Positions 1-12,143 of a stretch of 64,000 nt of DNA are shown piece by piece; within the stretch, counting starts at the first letter, position 1, and every line of letters starts with the position of its first letter. Both the position numbers and the translations under genes were made by a program. Origin of the DNA: Neoarius graeffei (lineage: Eukaryota > Chordata > Actinopteri > Siluriformes > Ariidae); contig NC_083571.1 of assembly GCF_027579695.1 (NCBI RefSeq), positions 47,058,390-47,122,389 of the forward strand, written 5' to 3'. The notes under the pieces are model-generated. The model was given only the letters and a program-made list of their open reading frames with translations, made no database searches and was not told the DNA's origin.

Positions 1-340
1 TTGTTTCTGAGTTACATGTTCGTTTGAAGGACTTAATGTACAAAATAACATAGTTGCACCCCGTAGTGTTGAAATTGGTAAACACAGTGCATTCAGTGAG
101 GTTTGCACCGCCCTCCTTTTATTTCTGACTCTTCCTGTCACCGTTGCAACCTCTGAGCGCTCATTCGTATGCCCTTCAAATAATGTGTGCAGTATAGGCT
201 ATTGATGTTTTATTATGAGCCATGTACAGTATCCTAATGTTTTTTGTTTCTGAGTTACATGTTCGTTTGAAGGACTTGATGTACTAAATAACATAGTTGC
301 ACCCGGTAGTGTTGAAATTGGTAAACACCACAGTTGCGGA
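1..340 (+). mobile_element. hAT transposase C-terminal remnant within a duplicated segment
   Basis: At about 100-170 the frame reads ALLLFLTLPVTVATSERSF, the dimerisation motif near the C-terminus of hAT transposases, followed by a stop at 208. A segment starting TTGTTTCTGAGTTACATG occurs at 1-85 and again at 243-331 as a direct repeat with few differences. The element starts before the window. Confidence 0.75.
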
Positions 341-434
341 CATTTTGTAGCCTAAAATGATGTTATGATAAGCTTTAATAAAGGGCCCGGTCATTTGCCC
401 CGCCCCCGGCCCGGCTCTGACTTGTTCCGCCACT

Positions 435-643
435 GTCACTGATGTCACTGTTTGCGCTGCTTAACGACATCACGTGACGTCCACCCACTTTCGCTAACTC
501 CACCCAATGTGTCCACCCACTTCCAGCCAGCACGGTTCAGCGCGGTTGTAGTCGAAATGCAACTCCAACAGCCCCGCTCAGCCCGACTCAGCTCGACTCA
601 GCACGGCACGGCTCAGCCGCGTTTGTAGTGGAAAAGTGGCATA
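435..643 (-). mobile_element. Partial PIF/Harbinger-like MITE
   Basis: This is the left part, in reverse orientation, of the element seen whole at 16746-17439. It ends in GTAGTGGAAAAGTGGCA followed by TAA. Homology is lost near 435, so only one end remains. Confidence 0.8.
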
Positions 644-1849
644 AAGGACTAAAGTGCTGCTGCTTCTATCTCTTTAGGCAGAGATGAAGCAATAGCTAAA
701 CCCAACTGGCACCAGTATCAGCAGGTAGTTGAATGGGTAGGAAAATGTTAACCAGAGTGAAAATAGCGCCCAACATGCTGATGAAAGGAAAAAACAAGAA
801 GAAAGTAAATCATTAACTCAGAGTTTTATTAGAACGTAAATATTTTATGCCATCGAAGATCATGTGTTAAATTTAAACATTAACAGCCAAGTCATTCATG
901 GTGGACTTTTCCTTTGAAGATGAGATTCAGAATGTTTTATAAAATCATTTCTGGATCATATTCAATATTCATTTTCAAGTCTGCCACATGTTTTTTGGGA
1001 CAGTACAATACATCGTTTCAAAGCCATTGTTCCATATTCCTGTCTTTGCATCCTTGTCCAACTCCACCTGGTCCTTCTTCCTTGAATAATTCTTCTTTAG
1101 GCATAGCCTGAAATACACACAAGCACACTGAAAGACATGAATGAACCGAGCCTCAAGACCTCAGACATTTTCATTTAATTACCTCATACATTCTCTTTTA
1201 CTCTTTCCCTGTCTCTCAGTTCATTCTCTTTTTTCGCTCTGCTTGAAAGGCATGGAGATGGGTGGGGTGGGAGGCATCATTACACCTTCAAAAACTACTG
1301 TGCCCCATCACATGGTTCCTAAAATTTTTCATTTTAAATTTAAGAAGAAGCCTCTGGGTGAGTGCTGGTAGTGTGTTATTTCTGATTCATTGGAAACTGT
1401 CAGAAATTGCATTCCTTGGAATAATGGCATGATCAGAGAGCGAGATTAACATCTGTCACTCAGCCATATTGTTTCCGACTAACTAAACGTCTCCACAAAT
1501 TGATATTCTTTCAGAATAGGCTACAAGTACTAACACAAAGACTACCAATACTGAACAGTGATGTAGCACAAGAGCACATGCGGGCCATATAGAAGACATT
1601 TTGACTTAGTCATTGTGACTAAGTGAGAATTTAATTAGCGATGCTTTGTAAGTGCTATGGTGAAATGCTCCAAAAAAGTCTATAGTCTTGAGTGAGTGGA
1701 AGACATGGAGCCATTTTGCATGTAAATGTATTTGAAACAGTATAATAAATTCATGCTTAGCTATGCTAAATAAAGTGAAATTTAGAGATGAGATACACAC
1801 AAAGTTGTTGGCTAATGATCACAGTGGGTTTTTGTTTTGTTTTGTTTGG
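644..1849. other. No gene recognised
   Basis: AT-rich sequence with only short frames lacking family motifs. No repeat was recognised. Confidence 0.6.
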
Positions 1850-2010
1850 GGGGGGGAATTAACCTTAACCAAGGAAACCAGAGGAAACTCATACAGACAT
1901 AGAGAGAACATGTGAAACCACGCAGACAGTAACCCAAGCTCCAGGATGAGCTGAGGAACCTGAAGCTCTGAGGAGGCAACACTGCCCTCTGGCTCACTGT
2001 GCCACTCCAG
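1850..2010 (-). mobile_element. Ancient SINE fragment
   Basis: Minus-strand similarity to the SINE core and head (GAGAACATGTGAAACCACGC, GAGGCAACACTGCC). Strongly diverged and truncated. Confidence 0.5.
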
Positions 2011-2209
2011 CATGGACAATTGTAATTTCTTATCAATAAAATGTGTGCAAATAACAGCTTTGTACGGAGTTACCATCCAACACCACTGCTTATGTCTATC
2101 ATTGCTGCTTTTCAAATGTATAGTGTTTCAATCTGCTTGCTATTCCTTTTGGAGCCTTTTGCAAAACATTAATAAAGCTACATACAGTATCTATCTACCC
2201 GGTATATAC

Positions 2210-3093
2210 CAGGCTTGTAGTACTCAAGTCCAGGACTCGGACTTGCGTCCGACTTGTGCCCTAATTTTAAGGACTTGTGATTTGATTTGGACTTGAGCAC
2301 TGATGACTCAGACTTGGACTCGTACATTAACTGCATTCAGACTTGTAAATTAGAGATGAGGACTCTGATTTTTTTTTCTTTACTTTTTGTAACATGCCAT
2401 AATAATTTGTCAGAAGATATTTATATCTACATTAATTTTTATACTAATTTCATGCAAAAGAATGCACATTCACCTGTTCATACGTCATGTTCAGGAACAA
2501 ACTAACATTAATGGCGCCAAAATGCCTGGAGAGAAGCCCCTAGGATTGTCCGCTTTGCTTATACAGACTTCTCGTGCAGTGGGAAAAAACGCACTGCTGT
2601 GTGTTCCATATGCAGAAGAACTATCAAGGAGACGACGGGGACAACCTTGAACTTCAATCGTCATTTGGCAAGACTTCACCCAGAGAAGGAAGTGACACTC
2701 TGTGTTCATTGCTCTGTTGATAGTGGGGCTTGCTTGCTGACCGATGAATTAGCGAGTGTTAACCCTCTCTCATGTTATTTGCCCTGTTGATAGTGGGCGG
2801 GGCTTGCTGAGTGATGAACACGCTTTTTATCTGTAGCCGATTAACTAAAATGGGGCAGTCAAGCAGTAACGTTAGTCCAACACAGTAGCAGAGATGCTTT
2901 CACATAAAGGCAGTAACAGCCACCGTCAAATGGTGCGGTTGGAGTCTCATTCTCAGGCTTGACTCAGATCAATAGTGGACTTAACTCAGCCTCGACTTGA
3001 AATTTTCTTTAATGACTTGGACTTGACTCTGACTTGAACACTGGGGACTCGAGACTGGACTCGGACTCGAGGTTTAGTGACTTTACAACACTG
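2210..3093 (+). mobile_element. hAT element with BED zinc-finger remnant
   Basis: The termini CAGGCTTGTAGTACTCAAG and the inverse of CAGTGTTGTAAAGTCACT are hAT-like. The flanking 8-mers GTATATAC and CTATATAT are a possible worn target duplication. A frame at about 2599-2690 reads MCSICRRTIKETTGTTLNFN then RHLARLHPEK, with the CxxC...HxxxxH spacing of a BED finger. An inverse relative lies at 41024-41844. Confidence 0.75.
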
Positions 3094-3311
3094 CTATATA
3101 TCCATCCATCCATCCATCTTAATGACTAAGGTTAAAAGCTAAAATGCAAACAAATTAGAAATGAACACTCAATTGTTGTCTAATCTATCCCCAAATGGAC
3201 AGAATGGGCACTATGTTTTGTGATCTAAAAATTTTTAATTTGAATTTTTAGACCTGAACCTGATTCCAATTTTTTTTAATTTTATTGTTCAATTTATTAT
3301 AAAATTCAAGC

Positions 3312-3650
3312 TATCCATTGTCCATAACTACTTATCCTGTGCAGGGTTGCGGGCAAGCTGGAGCCTATCCCAGCTGACTATGGGCAAAAGGCAGGGTACA
3401 CCCTGGACAAGTTGCCAAATCATCACAGGGCTGACGCATAGAGACAAACAACCATTCACACTCATGGTCAATTTAGAGCCACCAATTAGCCTAACCTGCA
3501 TGTCTTTGGAGGAAACTGATGCAAACCCATCAAGACATGGAGAGAACATGCAACTCCACACAGAAAGGCCCCCATCGGCCACTGGGCTTGAACCCAGAAT
3601 CTTCTTGCTGTGAGACGACAGTGCTAACCACTACACCACTGTGCCACCCC
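3312..3650 (-). mobile_element. tRNA-headed SINE, ATGG-tail type
   Basis: A-box TGTAGTGGTTAGCACTGTC and B-box GGTTCAAGCCC at the right end are followed (minus strand) by TTTGCATGTTCTC, the CACAGTCCAAAGACATG core and a 3' part TAGGCTCCAGCTTGC. Target duplication AAATTCAAGC is at 3302-3311 and 3651-3660. Confidence 0.93.
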
Positions 3651-3696
3651 AAATTCAAGCCATGAAATACAATTTCAATTTCTTCTAATTCAACTA

Positions 3697-5296
3697 CAAC
3701 CCCGATTCCAAAAAAGTTGGGACAAAGTACAAATTGAAAATAAAAACGGAATGCAATGATGTGGAAGTTTCAAAATTCCATATTTTATTCAGAATAGAAC
3801 ATAGATGACATATCAAATGTTTAAACTGAGAAAATGTATCATTTAAAGAGAAAAATTAGGTGATTTTAAATTTCATGACAACAACACATCTCAAAAAAGT
3901 TGGGACAAGGCCATGTTTACCACTGTGAGACATCCCTTTTTCTCTTTACAACAGTCTGTAAACGTCTGGGGACTGAGGAGACAAGTTGCTCAAGTTTAGG
4001 GATAGGAATGTTAACCCATTCTTGTCTAATGTAGGATTCTAGTTGCTCAACTGTCTTAGGTCTTTTTTGTTGTATCTTCCGTTTTATGATGCGCCAAATG
4101 TTTTCTATGGGTGAAAGATCTGGACTGCAGGCTGGCCAGTTCAGTACCTGGACCCTTCTTCTACGCAGCCATGATGCTGTAATTGATGCAGTATGTGGTT
4201 TGGCATTGTCATGTTGGAAAATGCAAGGTCTTCCCTGAAAGAGACGTCGTCTGGATGGGAGCATATGTTGCTCTAGAACCTGGATATACCTTTCAGCATT
4301 GATGGTGTCTTTCCAGATGTGTAAGCTGCCCATGCCACATGCACTAATGCAACCCCATACCATCAGAGATGCAGGCTTCTGAACTGAGCGCTGATAACAA
4401 CTTGGGTCGTTCTTCTCCTCTTTAGTCCGAATGACACGGCTTCCCTGATTTCCATAAAGAACTTCAAAGTTTGATTCGTCTGACCACAGAACAGTTTTCC
4501 ACTTTGCCACAGTCCATTTTAAATGAGCCTTGGCCCAGAGAAGACGTCTGCGCTTCTGGATCATGTTTAGATATGGCTTCTTTGAACTATAGAGTTTTAG
4601 CTGGCAATGGCGGATGGCACAGTGAATTGTGTTCACAGATAATGTTCTCTGGAAATATTCCTGAGCCCATTTTGTGATTTCCAATACAGAAGCATACCTG
4701 TATGTGATGCAGTGCCGTCTAAGGGTCCGAAGATCACGGGCACCCAGTATGGTTTTCCGGCCTTGACCCTTACGCACAGAGATTCTTCCAGATTCTCTGA
4801 ATCTTTTGATGATATTATGCACTGTAGATGATGATGTGTTCAAACTCTTTGCAATTTTACACTGTCGAACTCCTTTCTGATATTGCTCCACTATTTGTCG
4901 GCGCAGAATTAGGGGGATTGGTAATCCTCTTCCCATCTTTACTTCTGAGAGCCGCTGCCACTCCAAGATGCTCTTTTTATACCCAGTCATGTTAATGACC
5001 TATTGCCAATTGACCTAATGAGTTGCAATTTGGTCCTCCAGCTGTTCCTTTTTTGTACCTTTAACTTTTCCAGCCTCTTATTGCCCCTGTCCCAACTTTT
5101 TTGAGATGTGTTGCTGTCATGAAATTTCAAATGAGTCAATATTTGGCATGAAATTTCAAAATGTCTCACTTTCGACATTTGATATGTTGTCTATGTTCTA
5201 TTGTGAATACAATATGTTTTTGAGATTTGTAAATTATTGCATTCCATTTTTATTTACAATTTGTACTTTGTCCCAACTTTTTTGGAATCGGGGTTG
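3697..5296 (-). mobile_element. Complete Tc1-like transposon (family A), flanked by TA
   Basis: The 1600-bp element runs from CAACCCCGATTCC to its inverse GGAATCGGGGTTG, with TA on each side (3695-3696 and 5297-5298). Each terminal inverted repeat holds an outer and an inner copy of AAAAAAGTTGGGACA, the inner one about 200 bp from the end. This is the IR/DR arrangement seen in Sleeping Beauty-type Tc1 elements. It contains one uninterrupted transposase gene. A second copy lies at 33427-35031 and a degraded one at about 27640-28488. Confidence 0.93.
3917..4936 (-). CDS. Intact Tc1-family transposase (family A)
   Basis: A 339-residue transposase, counted from the MGRG start typical of Tc1 proteins; an in-frame ATG at 4990 would add 18 residues. 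Residues 1-110 hold the paired-like helix-turn-helix domains ([19 protein letters not shown] is the first recognition region). The DD34E catalytic triad is D153 (LWSDES), D243 (FQHDNAKPH) and E278 (SPDLSPIEN), with exactly 34 residues between the second D and E. The expected role is to bind the terminal inverted repeats and cut and paste the element at TA. Length is normal for the family and no stop or frameshift is visible, so the copy could encode active enzyme. Expression and activity cannot be judged from sequence. Confidence 0.92.
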   Translation of the reverse strand: MGRGLPIPLILRRQIVEQYQKGVRQCKIAKSLNTSSSTVHNIIKRFRESGRISVRKGQGRKTILGARDLRTLRRHCITYRYASVLEITKWAQEYFQRTLSVNTIHCAIRHCQLKLYSSKKPYLNMIQKRRRLLWAKAHLKWTVAKWKTVLWSDESNFEVLYGNQGSRVIRTKEEKNDPSCYQRSVQKPASLMVWGCISACGMGSLHIWKDTINAERYIQVLEQHMLPSRRRLFQGRPCIFQHDNAKPHTASITASWLRRRRVQVLNWPACSPDLSPIENIWRIIKRKIQQKRPKTVEQLESYIRQEWVNIPIPKLEQLVSSVPRRLQTVVKRKRDVSQW

Positions 5297-5372
5297 TACA
5301 ATGCTTCACTTAAAGGCATGGAAATTCATAATTGAACATTTGTAAATTTTGGATTTTATGAAATTAAGCAAT

Positions 5373-5748
5373 CTCATCTCATCTCATCATCTCTAGCCGC
5401 TTTATCCTTCTACAGGGTCGCAGGCAAGCTGGAGCCTATCCCAGCTGACTACGGGTGAAAGGCGGGGTACACCCTGGACAAGTCGCCAGGTCATCACAGG
5501 GCTGACACATAGACACAGACAACCATTCACACTCACATTCACACCTACTGTCAATTTAGAGTCACCAGTTAACCTAACCTGCATGTCTTTGGACTGTGGG
5601 GGAAACCGGAGCACCCGGAGGAAACCCACGCGGACACGGGGAGAACATGCAAACTCCACACAGAAAGGCCCTCGCTGGCCACGGGGCTCGAACCCAGACC
5701 TTCTTGTTGTGAGGCGACAGCGCTATCCACTACACCACCATGCTGCCC
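5373..5748 (-). mobile_element. tRNA-headed SINE, ATGAG-tail type
   Basis: Same body as 3312-3650 but with the 3' tail GATAATGAGATGAGATGAG. Flanked by a perfect 12-bp duplication AAATTAAGCAAT (5361-5372, 5749-5760). It sits at the left edge of the family B Tc1. Confidence 0.94.
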
Positions 5749-5764
5749 AAATTAAGCAATCAAT

Positions 5765-8725
5765 ATGTGATGTGTCGAATTTCAGCTTTAATTCAATGCA
5801 TTTAACAAAAACATATCATTTGCCATATTCCAGCAACTTTCAATATCATATTAAAGAGAAATTGAATGTTTAGGAATTACAGCCACTTTGTACATAGTCC
5901 CTCCATTTTCACAGGCTCAAAAGCAGTTGGACAATTGAATGATAAGCAGTTTCATGGCCACTTAGCCTGTTTCCTCATTATTTTGTGACAGATTAAGGAA
6001 ATAAAAGGCCTGGAGTTGATTCAAAGTGTTGAATTTTCCTTTGGCAGCTGTTCATGGCTCAATATGCAGCCCGAAGAGGTGTTGATACAAGTGAAGGAGG
6101 CCATCATTAGGCTGGGGGGAAAAAAACTATCAGAGAGACCAGGAACTTTAGCAGTGGCCAAATCAACATTTGGTACATTCTTAAAAAAAGGGAATGCACT
6201 AGTGAGCTCAACAACAACACCAAAAGGCCTGGAAAATCATGGAAGACAACTAAAGTGGATGATCGTAGAACTCTTTCATTGGTGAAGAGAAACCCCTTCA
6301 CAACATCTAGCTAAATCAAGAACATTCAAGGAGGTAGGGATATCATTGTCAAAGTCTACAATCAAGAGACACCTTCATAAATGCAAATACAAAGGGTTTA
6401 CCTCAAGATGCAAACCACTGGTAACACCCAAGAACATAAAGGTGAGATTAGAACCTGGACAATTCTGGAACAAGATTCTTTGGACAGATGAAACCAAGAT
6501 CAACTTGTACCAGAATAATGGGAAGAGAGGCGTATGGAGAAGGAAAGAAAGGGCTCTTGATCCAAAGCATACCACATCATCTGTTAAACATGATGGAGGT
6601 AGTGTTATAGTATGGGCATGAATGGCTGCCAAATGGAACTGGGTCTCTGGTGTTTATTGATAATATGACTGCTGATATAACTAGCAGGATGAATTCTGAA
6701 GTAATTCTGAAGAGTATATAGAGGTATACTCTCTGTTCAGATTCAGTCAAATGCTGCAAACTGATAGGAAGGCGCTTCACAGTACAGATGGATAATGATA
6801 AACATACTGGGAAAGCAAGCCAAGAGCTTCTTAAGACAAAGAAATGGAATGTTCTTAAATGGCCAAATCATTTGACCGAATTGAGCTTCTTTTCACTAAC
6901 TAAAGACAAAACTGAAGGAATAAAGACCTACAAACAAGCAGTAACTGCAGTAAACACCTGGCAAAGTATCTCAAGGGAGGAAACCCAGCATTTGGTGATG
7001 TCCATAGGTTCCAGACTTCAGTCATTGACTGCATGAAAGGATTTCTATCCAAGCATTTAAAAAATGATGTTTAATATACCGTATATACTAGTGCATCTCC
7101 AAAAATTAGAATATTGTGAAAAAGTTCAATATTTTCCATCAGTTATTTAAGAAAATGAAAATGTTATATATTATAGACTCATTCCACATAAACTAAAATG
7201 TTTCAAGCATTTTTCTATTTTAATTTTAAACAGTATGGCATACAGTACAAAAACATAAAAAAAAGCCATCTCAAAATATTAGAATATTCCATTTCGAGTT
7301 TGAGTAAAACAGTATGAACACAGTGTATCTCTTGGTCTAGTTCAGTACACACAACCACAATCATGGGGAAGACTGCTGACTTGACTGTTGTCCAGAAGAT
7401 GATCACTGATGCCCTCCACAAGGAGGGTAAGCCGCAAAAGGTCATTGCTGAAAAGGGTGGCTGGAAAAGGTGCACAAGCAACAGGGATGGCCGCAGTCTT
7501 GAGAGGATTGTCAAGAAAAGTTGATTCAAGAACTTGGGAGAGCTTCACAAGGAGTGGACTGAGGCCGGTGTCAGTGTATCAAGACCCATCACGAACAGAC
7601 ATCTTCAAGAAAGGGGATACAACTTTCACATTCCTAATATCAAGCTACTCCTGAACCAGAGACAATATCAGAAGTGTCTTATCTGGGCTAAGGAGAGAAA
7701 GAAATGGACTGTTGCTCAGTGGTCCAAAGTCCTCTTTTCAGATGAAAGTACATTTTGCATTTAATTTGGAAATCATGGTTCTAGAGTTTGGAGGAAGAGT
7801 GGAGAGGCACAGAATCCAAGGTGTTTGAAACCCAGTGTGAAGTTTCCACAGTCTGTGATGATTTGGGGTGCCATGTCATCTGCTGGTGTTGGTCCACTGT
7901 ATTTTATCAAGTCCAAAGTCAACACAGCCATCTACCAGGAGATTTTAGAGCACTTCATGCTTCCATCTGCTGACGATCTTTTTGGAGATGCTGATTTCCT
8001 TTTCCAGCAGGACTTAGCACCTACCCACAGTGCCAAAACTACTACCAAATGGTTTGCTGACCATGATATTACTGTGTTTGATTGGCCAGCCAACTTGCCT
8101 GACCTGAACCCCATAGAGAATCTATGGGGTATTGTCAAGAGGAAGATGAGAAACACCCGACCGAAAAATACAGATACGCTGAAGGCCACTATCAAAGCAA
8201 CCTGGGCTTCAATAACACCTCAGCAGTGCCACAGACTGATCACCTCCATGCCACACCGCATTGATACAGTAATTCATGGTAAAGGAGCCCCAACCAAGTA
8301 TTGAGTGTATAAATGAATATACTTTTCAGAAGTTGGACATTTCTGTATTGTAAATCCTTTTTTTTTAATTGATCTTAGGGAATATTCTAATAATTTGAGA
8401 TACTGGATTTCTGATTTTCATGAGCTATAAGCCATAATCATCAAAATTAAAACAAAAAAGGCTTTAAATATTTCACTTTACATGTAATGAATATAGAACA
8501 TATGAAAGTTTACCTTTTTGAATTAAATTATGAAAAAAAGGAACTTTTTCATGGTATTCTAATTTTTTGAGATGCACTAGTAGAATTATGTTAGTTTGTC
8601 CAATTATTTTTGAGCCAATGAAAATGGAGGATGATGAAAAAAATGGCTGTAATTACTGAACGGTTAATACAATATTTTTTTTAAACCCCTTGAATTAAAG
8701 CTGAAAGTCTACACTTCAATGACAT
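5765..8725 (+). mobile_element. Old Tc1-like remnant (family B) split by another Tc1
   Basis: Long inverted repeats are recognisable: TTTCAGCTTTAATTCA near 5780 against TGAATTAAAGCTGAAA near 8690, and further in AGGCTCAAAAGCAGTTGGAC near 5913 against GTCCAATTATTTTTGAGCC near 8598. Transposase fragments occur at 6016-6285, 6346-6621 (ILWTDETKINLYQNNGKRGV, then VKHDGGSVIVW) and 6788-7036, with stops and frameshifts between. The right part is interrupted by the element at 7088-8580. Outer limits are approximate. Confidence 0.75.
7088..8580 (+). mobile_element. Tc1-like element (family C) nested in family B
   Basis: The 1493-bp element has CTAGTGCATCTC termini in inverse orientation and TA on both sides (7086-7087, 8581-8582). 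The transposase frame starts at 7363 (MGKTADLTVVQK) and ends at 8304 (HGKGAPTKY). It has an internal loss after KPQKVIAE in the DNA-binding region and two in-frame stops, one after IVKKS (CGA to TGA type) and one after STFCI. The catalytic signatures SDES, QQDLAPTH and PDLNPIEN remain. The 7825-8304 block is a clean C-terminal half. Confidence 0.92.
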
Positions 8726-10721
8726 CTCCATTGCTTTGTTTCAAAGCCATTGTGGTAGTGCACAGAGACATAAATTTCTAAATTGTGAAAATACTTGACT
8801 GAAAATATATACTGTACCTATTACATGGAAAGTCTTCCATGATATGGATCATATTAAAAGTAGATGGCCTTTCGATTTCATAAAATCAGTGAAATTTAGT
8901 TCCCTCTGAAATTTGGCCATTGTGATACGTTTATTTCTGTAATATCTAAAAAAAAAATCTGTGGCTGGGAAATTATTTAATTTGAGGGGATTCCCAAGCA
9001 AATAATGTGCATGAAATCGCTCACTTTGCACAGTCAAACAGACAGAGGAAGTCCATGTGCACATGCGTAGGTTTACCTTCTTCTTCTTTATCTTTTAGAT
9101 TTTACGACAGCTGGCATCCAGTGTTGCATTACTGCCATCTACAGGTTTACCTTGACCGTGCACTGACACTGACATCATCTTGTTGCTAAACAAACAGCTG
9201 ATCACACCGAGATGCTCGCTGACCGCCAATATTAGTTTGGTCTGACGTTTCCTTTCCTTTGCAATATAACGTCTTTTCTTCTCACTTCCCATTACTGTAG
9301 TCGGTCTTTCACATTTCATTCACAAACTCACATCCTCCATTTTCCTCTCCTGTTTCAAATTTGTATCCCACAATGCCTTGCACAAACGGGGAAAGCCCAC
9401 TATGTGATGCATGACGTAGTATCTTGAACTGGGTCATGGTGAAGCAGGAAAAAATAGCGGAGAAGTTAGGGCCACGTGGCTCTAAATTCATTAATTGTTC
9501 TATTTTTAAAAAAAATAATAATAAAATTGGAAGGCTGTGACTCAAATTCAGTAGCTTTTGGTCCACGAAACAAAAATAATTGGGTGTCAGGGAAAATTCT
9601 TTTTATGGCCTAAACTTGAAAAATCTGAAAGGCAGTCTACCTTTAACAAATTATCCACACCATTAGAATTGCATAAAGAATGCGAAATGAATGCTACGTT
9701 CTTACTGTTACTCTTATTTTCTTCATTTTAATAACAACTGCTCAGTCAAATCAACTCATTCAGCTCATATACGCTCCAAAAAGGAACCAGTTCTAAGAAG
9801 AAGTTCCTCTGACAGATTTATACTCCCATATTGAATTACACCACAAAGTGCTCAGCCATCATAACTGAAGGAAAGGGAGGGGGTCCGGGGAAAACATTAA
9901 GATTTGTTTTACTCTCATGCCTGACAAGTTATTAAAAATGCATGGGCTGCAAAGAAACCAGAGGCCTTTCATCGCGCAGTCTTTGAAAAAAACTTTTATG
10001 TCTGAGTCCAACAACAGCTATTAGTCTTCTCAGCCTCCACATTTAAGCATTTTCAACAGAAATGTGGCTTTTGATCGATGACACTTAGCCTTGATAAAGC
10101 TATCTTTTGCATCGCCATAATGGAGTCTGTTCATATTTCTCATGTTATTTCTCAGCGATCCATTAGTCCATGTTGAAATGCTTTTTTCTTCTGTGTAAAA
10201 GGTTTCAGCATCAAGTCGTGTTCTTATATCAACAGATCAACAATGCCTCATAATTGCACATTTATGAAAAATTCATATGATACAACTCATGGGAAAGTTA
10301 TCAAAGGATAAAGTAAGAGTGAAGAACCAATTCACGAGCCATAGCTTTGTTATTTAAAAAAGCAAACAAACAAAAAACTTCATTTATACAAAATCAGTGA
10401 ACAAAACGAGACAATAAAATAATTTACCTGTGGATGGACGTTTTGTCTATTCCTTCATTCCCTCCCCCCGCTAATTATGACTCTTTTTTTATAATCTTGC
10501 CTTTTTCTAGTCTGGATTCTTTTGCTTGTCTTGCAGTATGGTTCCAGTTTTGGGTGTTTACCGTATTTGAAGGCCCATTCAAAGTGTATATACAGAGATG
10601 TTGCTCATTTACACTATACATCATTCACATACTCATTCATGCTCAACCACAATCAAGAATTGTCTTTAATCTTTTAATGAGTTGTCCAAAGTGCCTGTCA
10701 GATGGGTTTTGAAAACATGAG
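8726..10721. other. About 2 kb without gene or recognised repeat
   Basis: Frames are short and featureless. The 9660-10420 part has low simple-repeat content and could hold conserved non-coding sequence, but this cannot be judged from one sequence. Confidence 0.5.
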
Positions 10722-11092
10722 TGTCCATCCATTATCCATAACCGCTTATCCTGTGCAGGGTCGCGGGCAAGCTGGAGCCTATCCCAGCTAACTATGGGTG
10801 AGAGGCGGGATACACCCTTGACAAGTCACCAGGTCATCGCAGGGCTGACGCATAGAGACAAACAACCATTCACACTCACATTCACACCTACGATCAATTT
10901 AGAGCCACCAATTAGCCTAACCTGCATGTCTTTGGACTGTGGGGGAAACTGGAGCACCCGGAGGAAACCCACGCAGACACGAGGAGAACATGCAAACTCC
11001 ATACAGAAAGGACCCCGTCAGCCACTGGGCTCAAACCCAGAACCTTCTTGCTGTGAGGCGACAGTGCTAACCATTACAGCACTGTGCCACCC
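10722..11092 (-). mobile_element. tRNA-headed SINE, ATGG-tail type
   Basis: Complete body from CATCCATTATCCATAACCGC to the A-box at the right end. A clear target duplication was not found. It lies 52 bp left of the Tc1 deletion derivative. Confidence 0.9.
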
Positions 11093-11144
11093 TGATTTGA
11101 GCTTATTAATATAAAATAAACTCAAGCAGTGTATGTTTGACTTA

Positions 11145-11893
11145 CAGTGGTGCATGAAAGTTTGTGAACCCTTTAGAATTTTCTATCGATGCACACCATT
11201 GTTGTTCAGTGTTCTCCTGATGGTGGACTCATGAACATTAGCCAATGTAAGAGAGGCCTTCAGTTGCTTAGAAGTTATCCTGGGGTCCTTTGTGACCTCG
11301 CCGACTATTACACGCCTTGCTCTTGGAGTGATCTTTGTTGGTCGACCACTCCTGGGGAGGATAACAATGGTCTTGAATTTCCTCCATTTGTACACAATCT
11401 GTCTGACTGTGGATTGGTGGAGTCCAAACTCTTTAGAGATGGTTTTGTAACCTTTTCCATCCTGATGAGCATCAACAACGCTTTTTCTGAGGTCCTCAGA
11501 AATCTCCTTTGTCCGTGCCATGATACACTTCCACAAATATGTGTTGTGAAGATCAGACTTTGATAGATGCCTGTTCGTTAAATAAAACATGGTGCCCACT
11601 CACACCTGATTGTCATCCCATTGATTGAAAACACCTGACTCTAATTTCACCTTCAGATTAACTGCTAATCCTAGAGGTTCACATACTTTTGCCACTCACA
11701 GTTATGTAATATTGGATCATTTCCCTCAATAAATAAATGAGCAAGTATAATATTTTTGTCTCATTTGTTTAACTGGGTTCTCTTTATCTACTTTTAGGAC
11801 TTGTGGGAAAATCTGATGATGTTTTAGGTCATATTTAAGCAGAAATATACTGTAGACAATTCTAAAGGGTTCACAAACTTTCAAGCACCACTG
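11145..11893 (-). mobile_element. Deletion derivative of Tc1 family D
   Basis: The termini CAGTGGTGCATGAAAG and CTTTCAAGCACCACTG are flanked by TA. Only 749 bp remain. The N-terminal 112 residues of the transposase are readable from 11521 down to 11183 (MARTKEISEDLRKSVVDAHQ onward) without a stop. The catalytic half is missing: sequence jumps from the right of the terminal repeat to LNNNGVH. This would be mobile only in trans, using enzyme from a full copy. Confidence 0.92.
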
Positions 11894-12143
11894 TAGCTAT
11901 CATTCGATGAGTATACATTTCACATTAGTTAATTACATTTATTAAGAATGTCACTGAAGTATTTTAGCTAAAAATGGGCAAAAATGGCACTTTTGGTTTT
12001 CCAAAAAAAAAAAAAAAGCTCCTTGATCCCCTATTTTTTCTATCATGTGCCAGTGAAACACTTTGAGCAGGAGATCAACAGTGAAAACGTCAATCATGCG
12101 GGCATTAGACAAGTGATTTTTTTTTTTAGAAGATACTACATCA

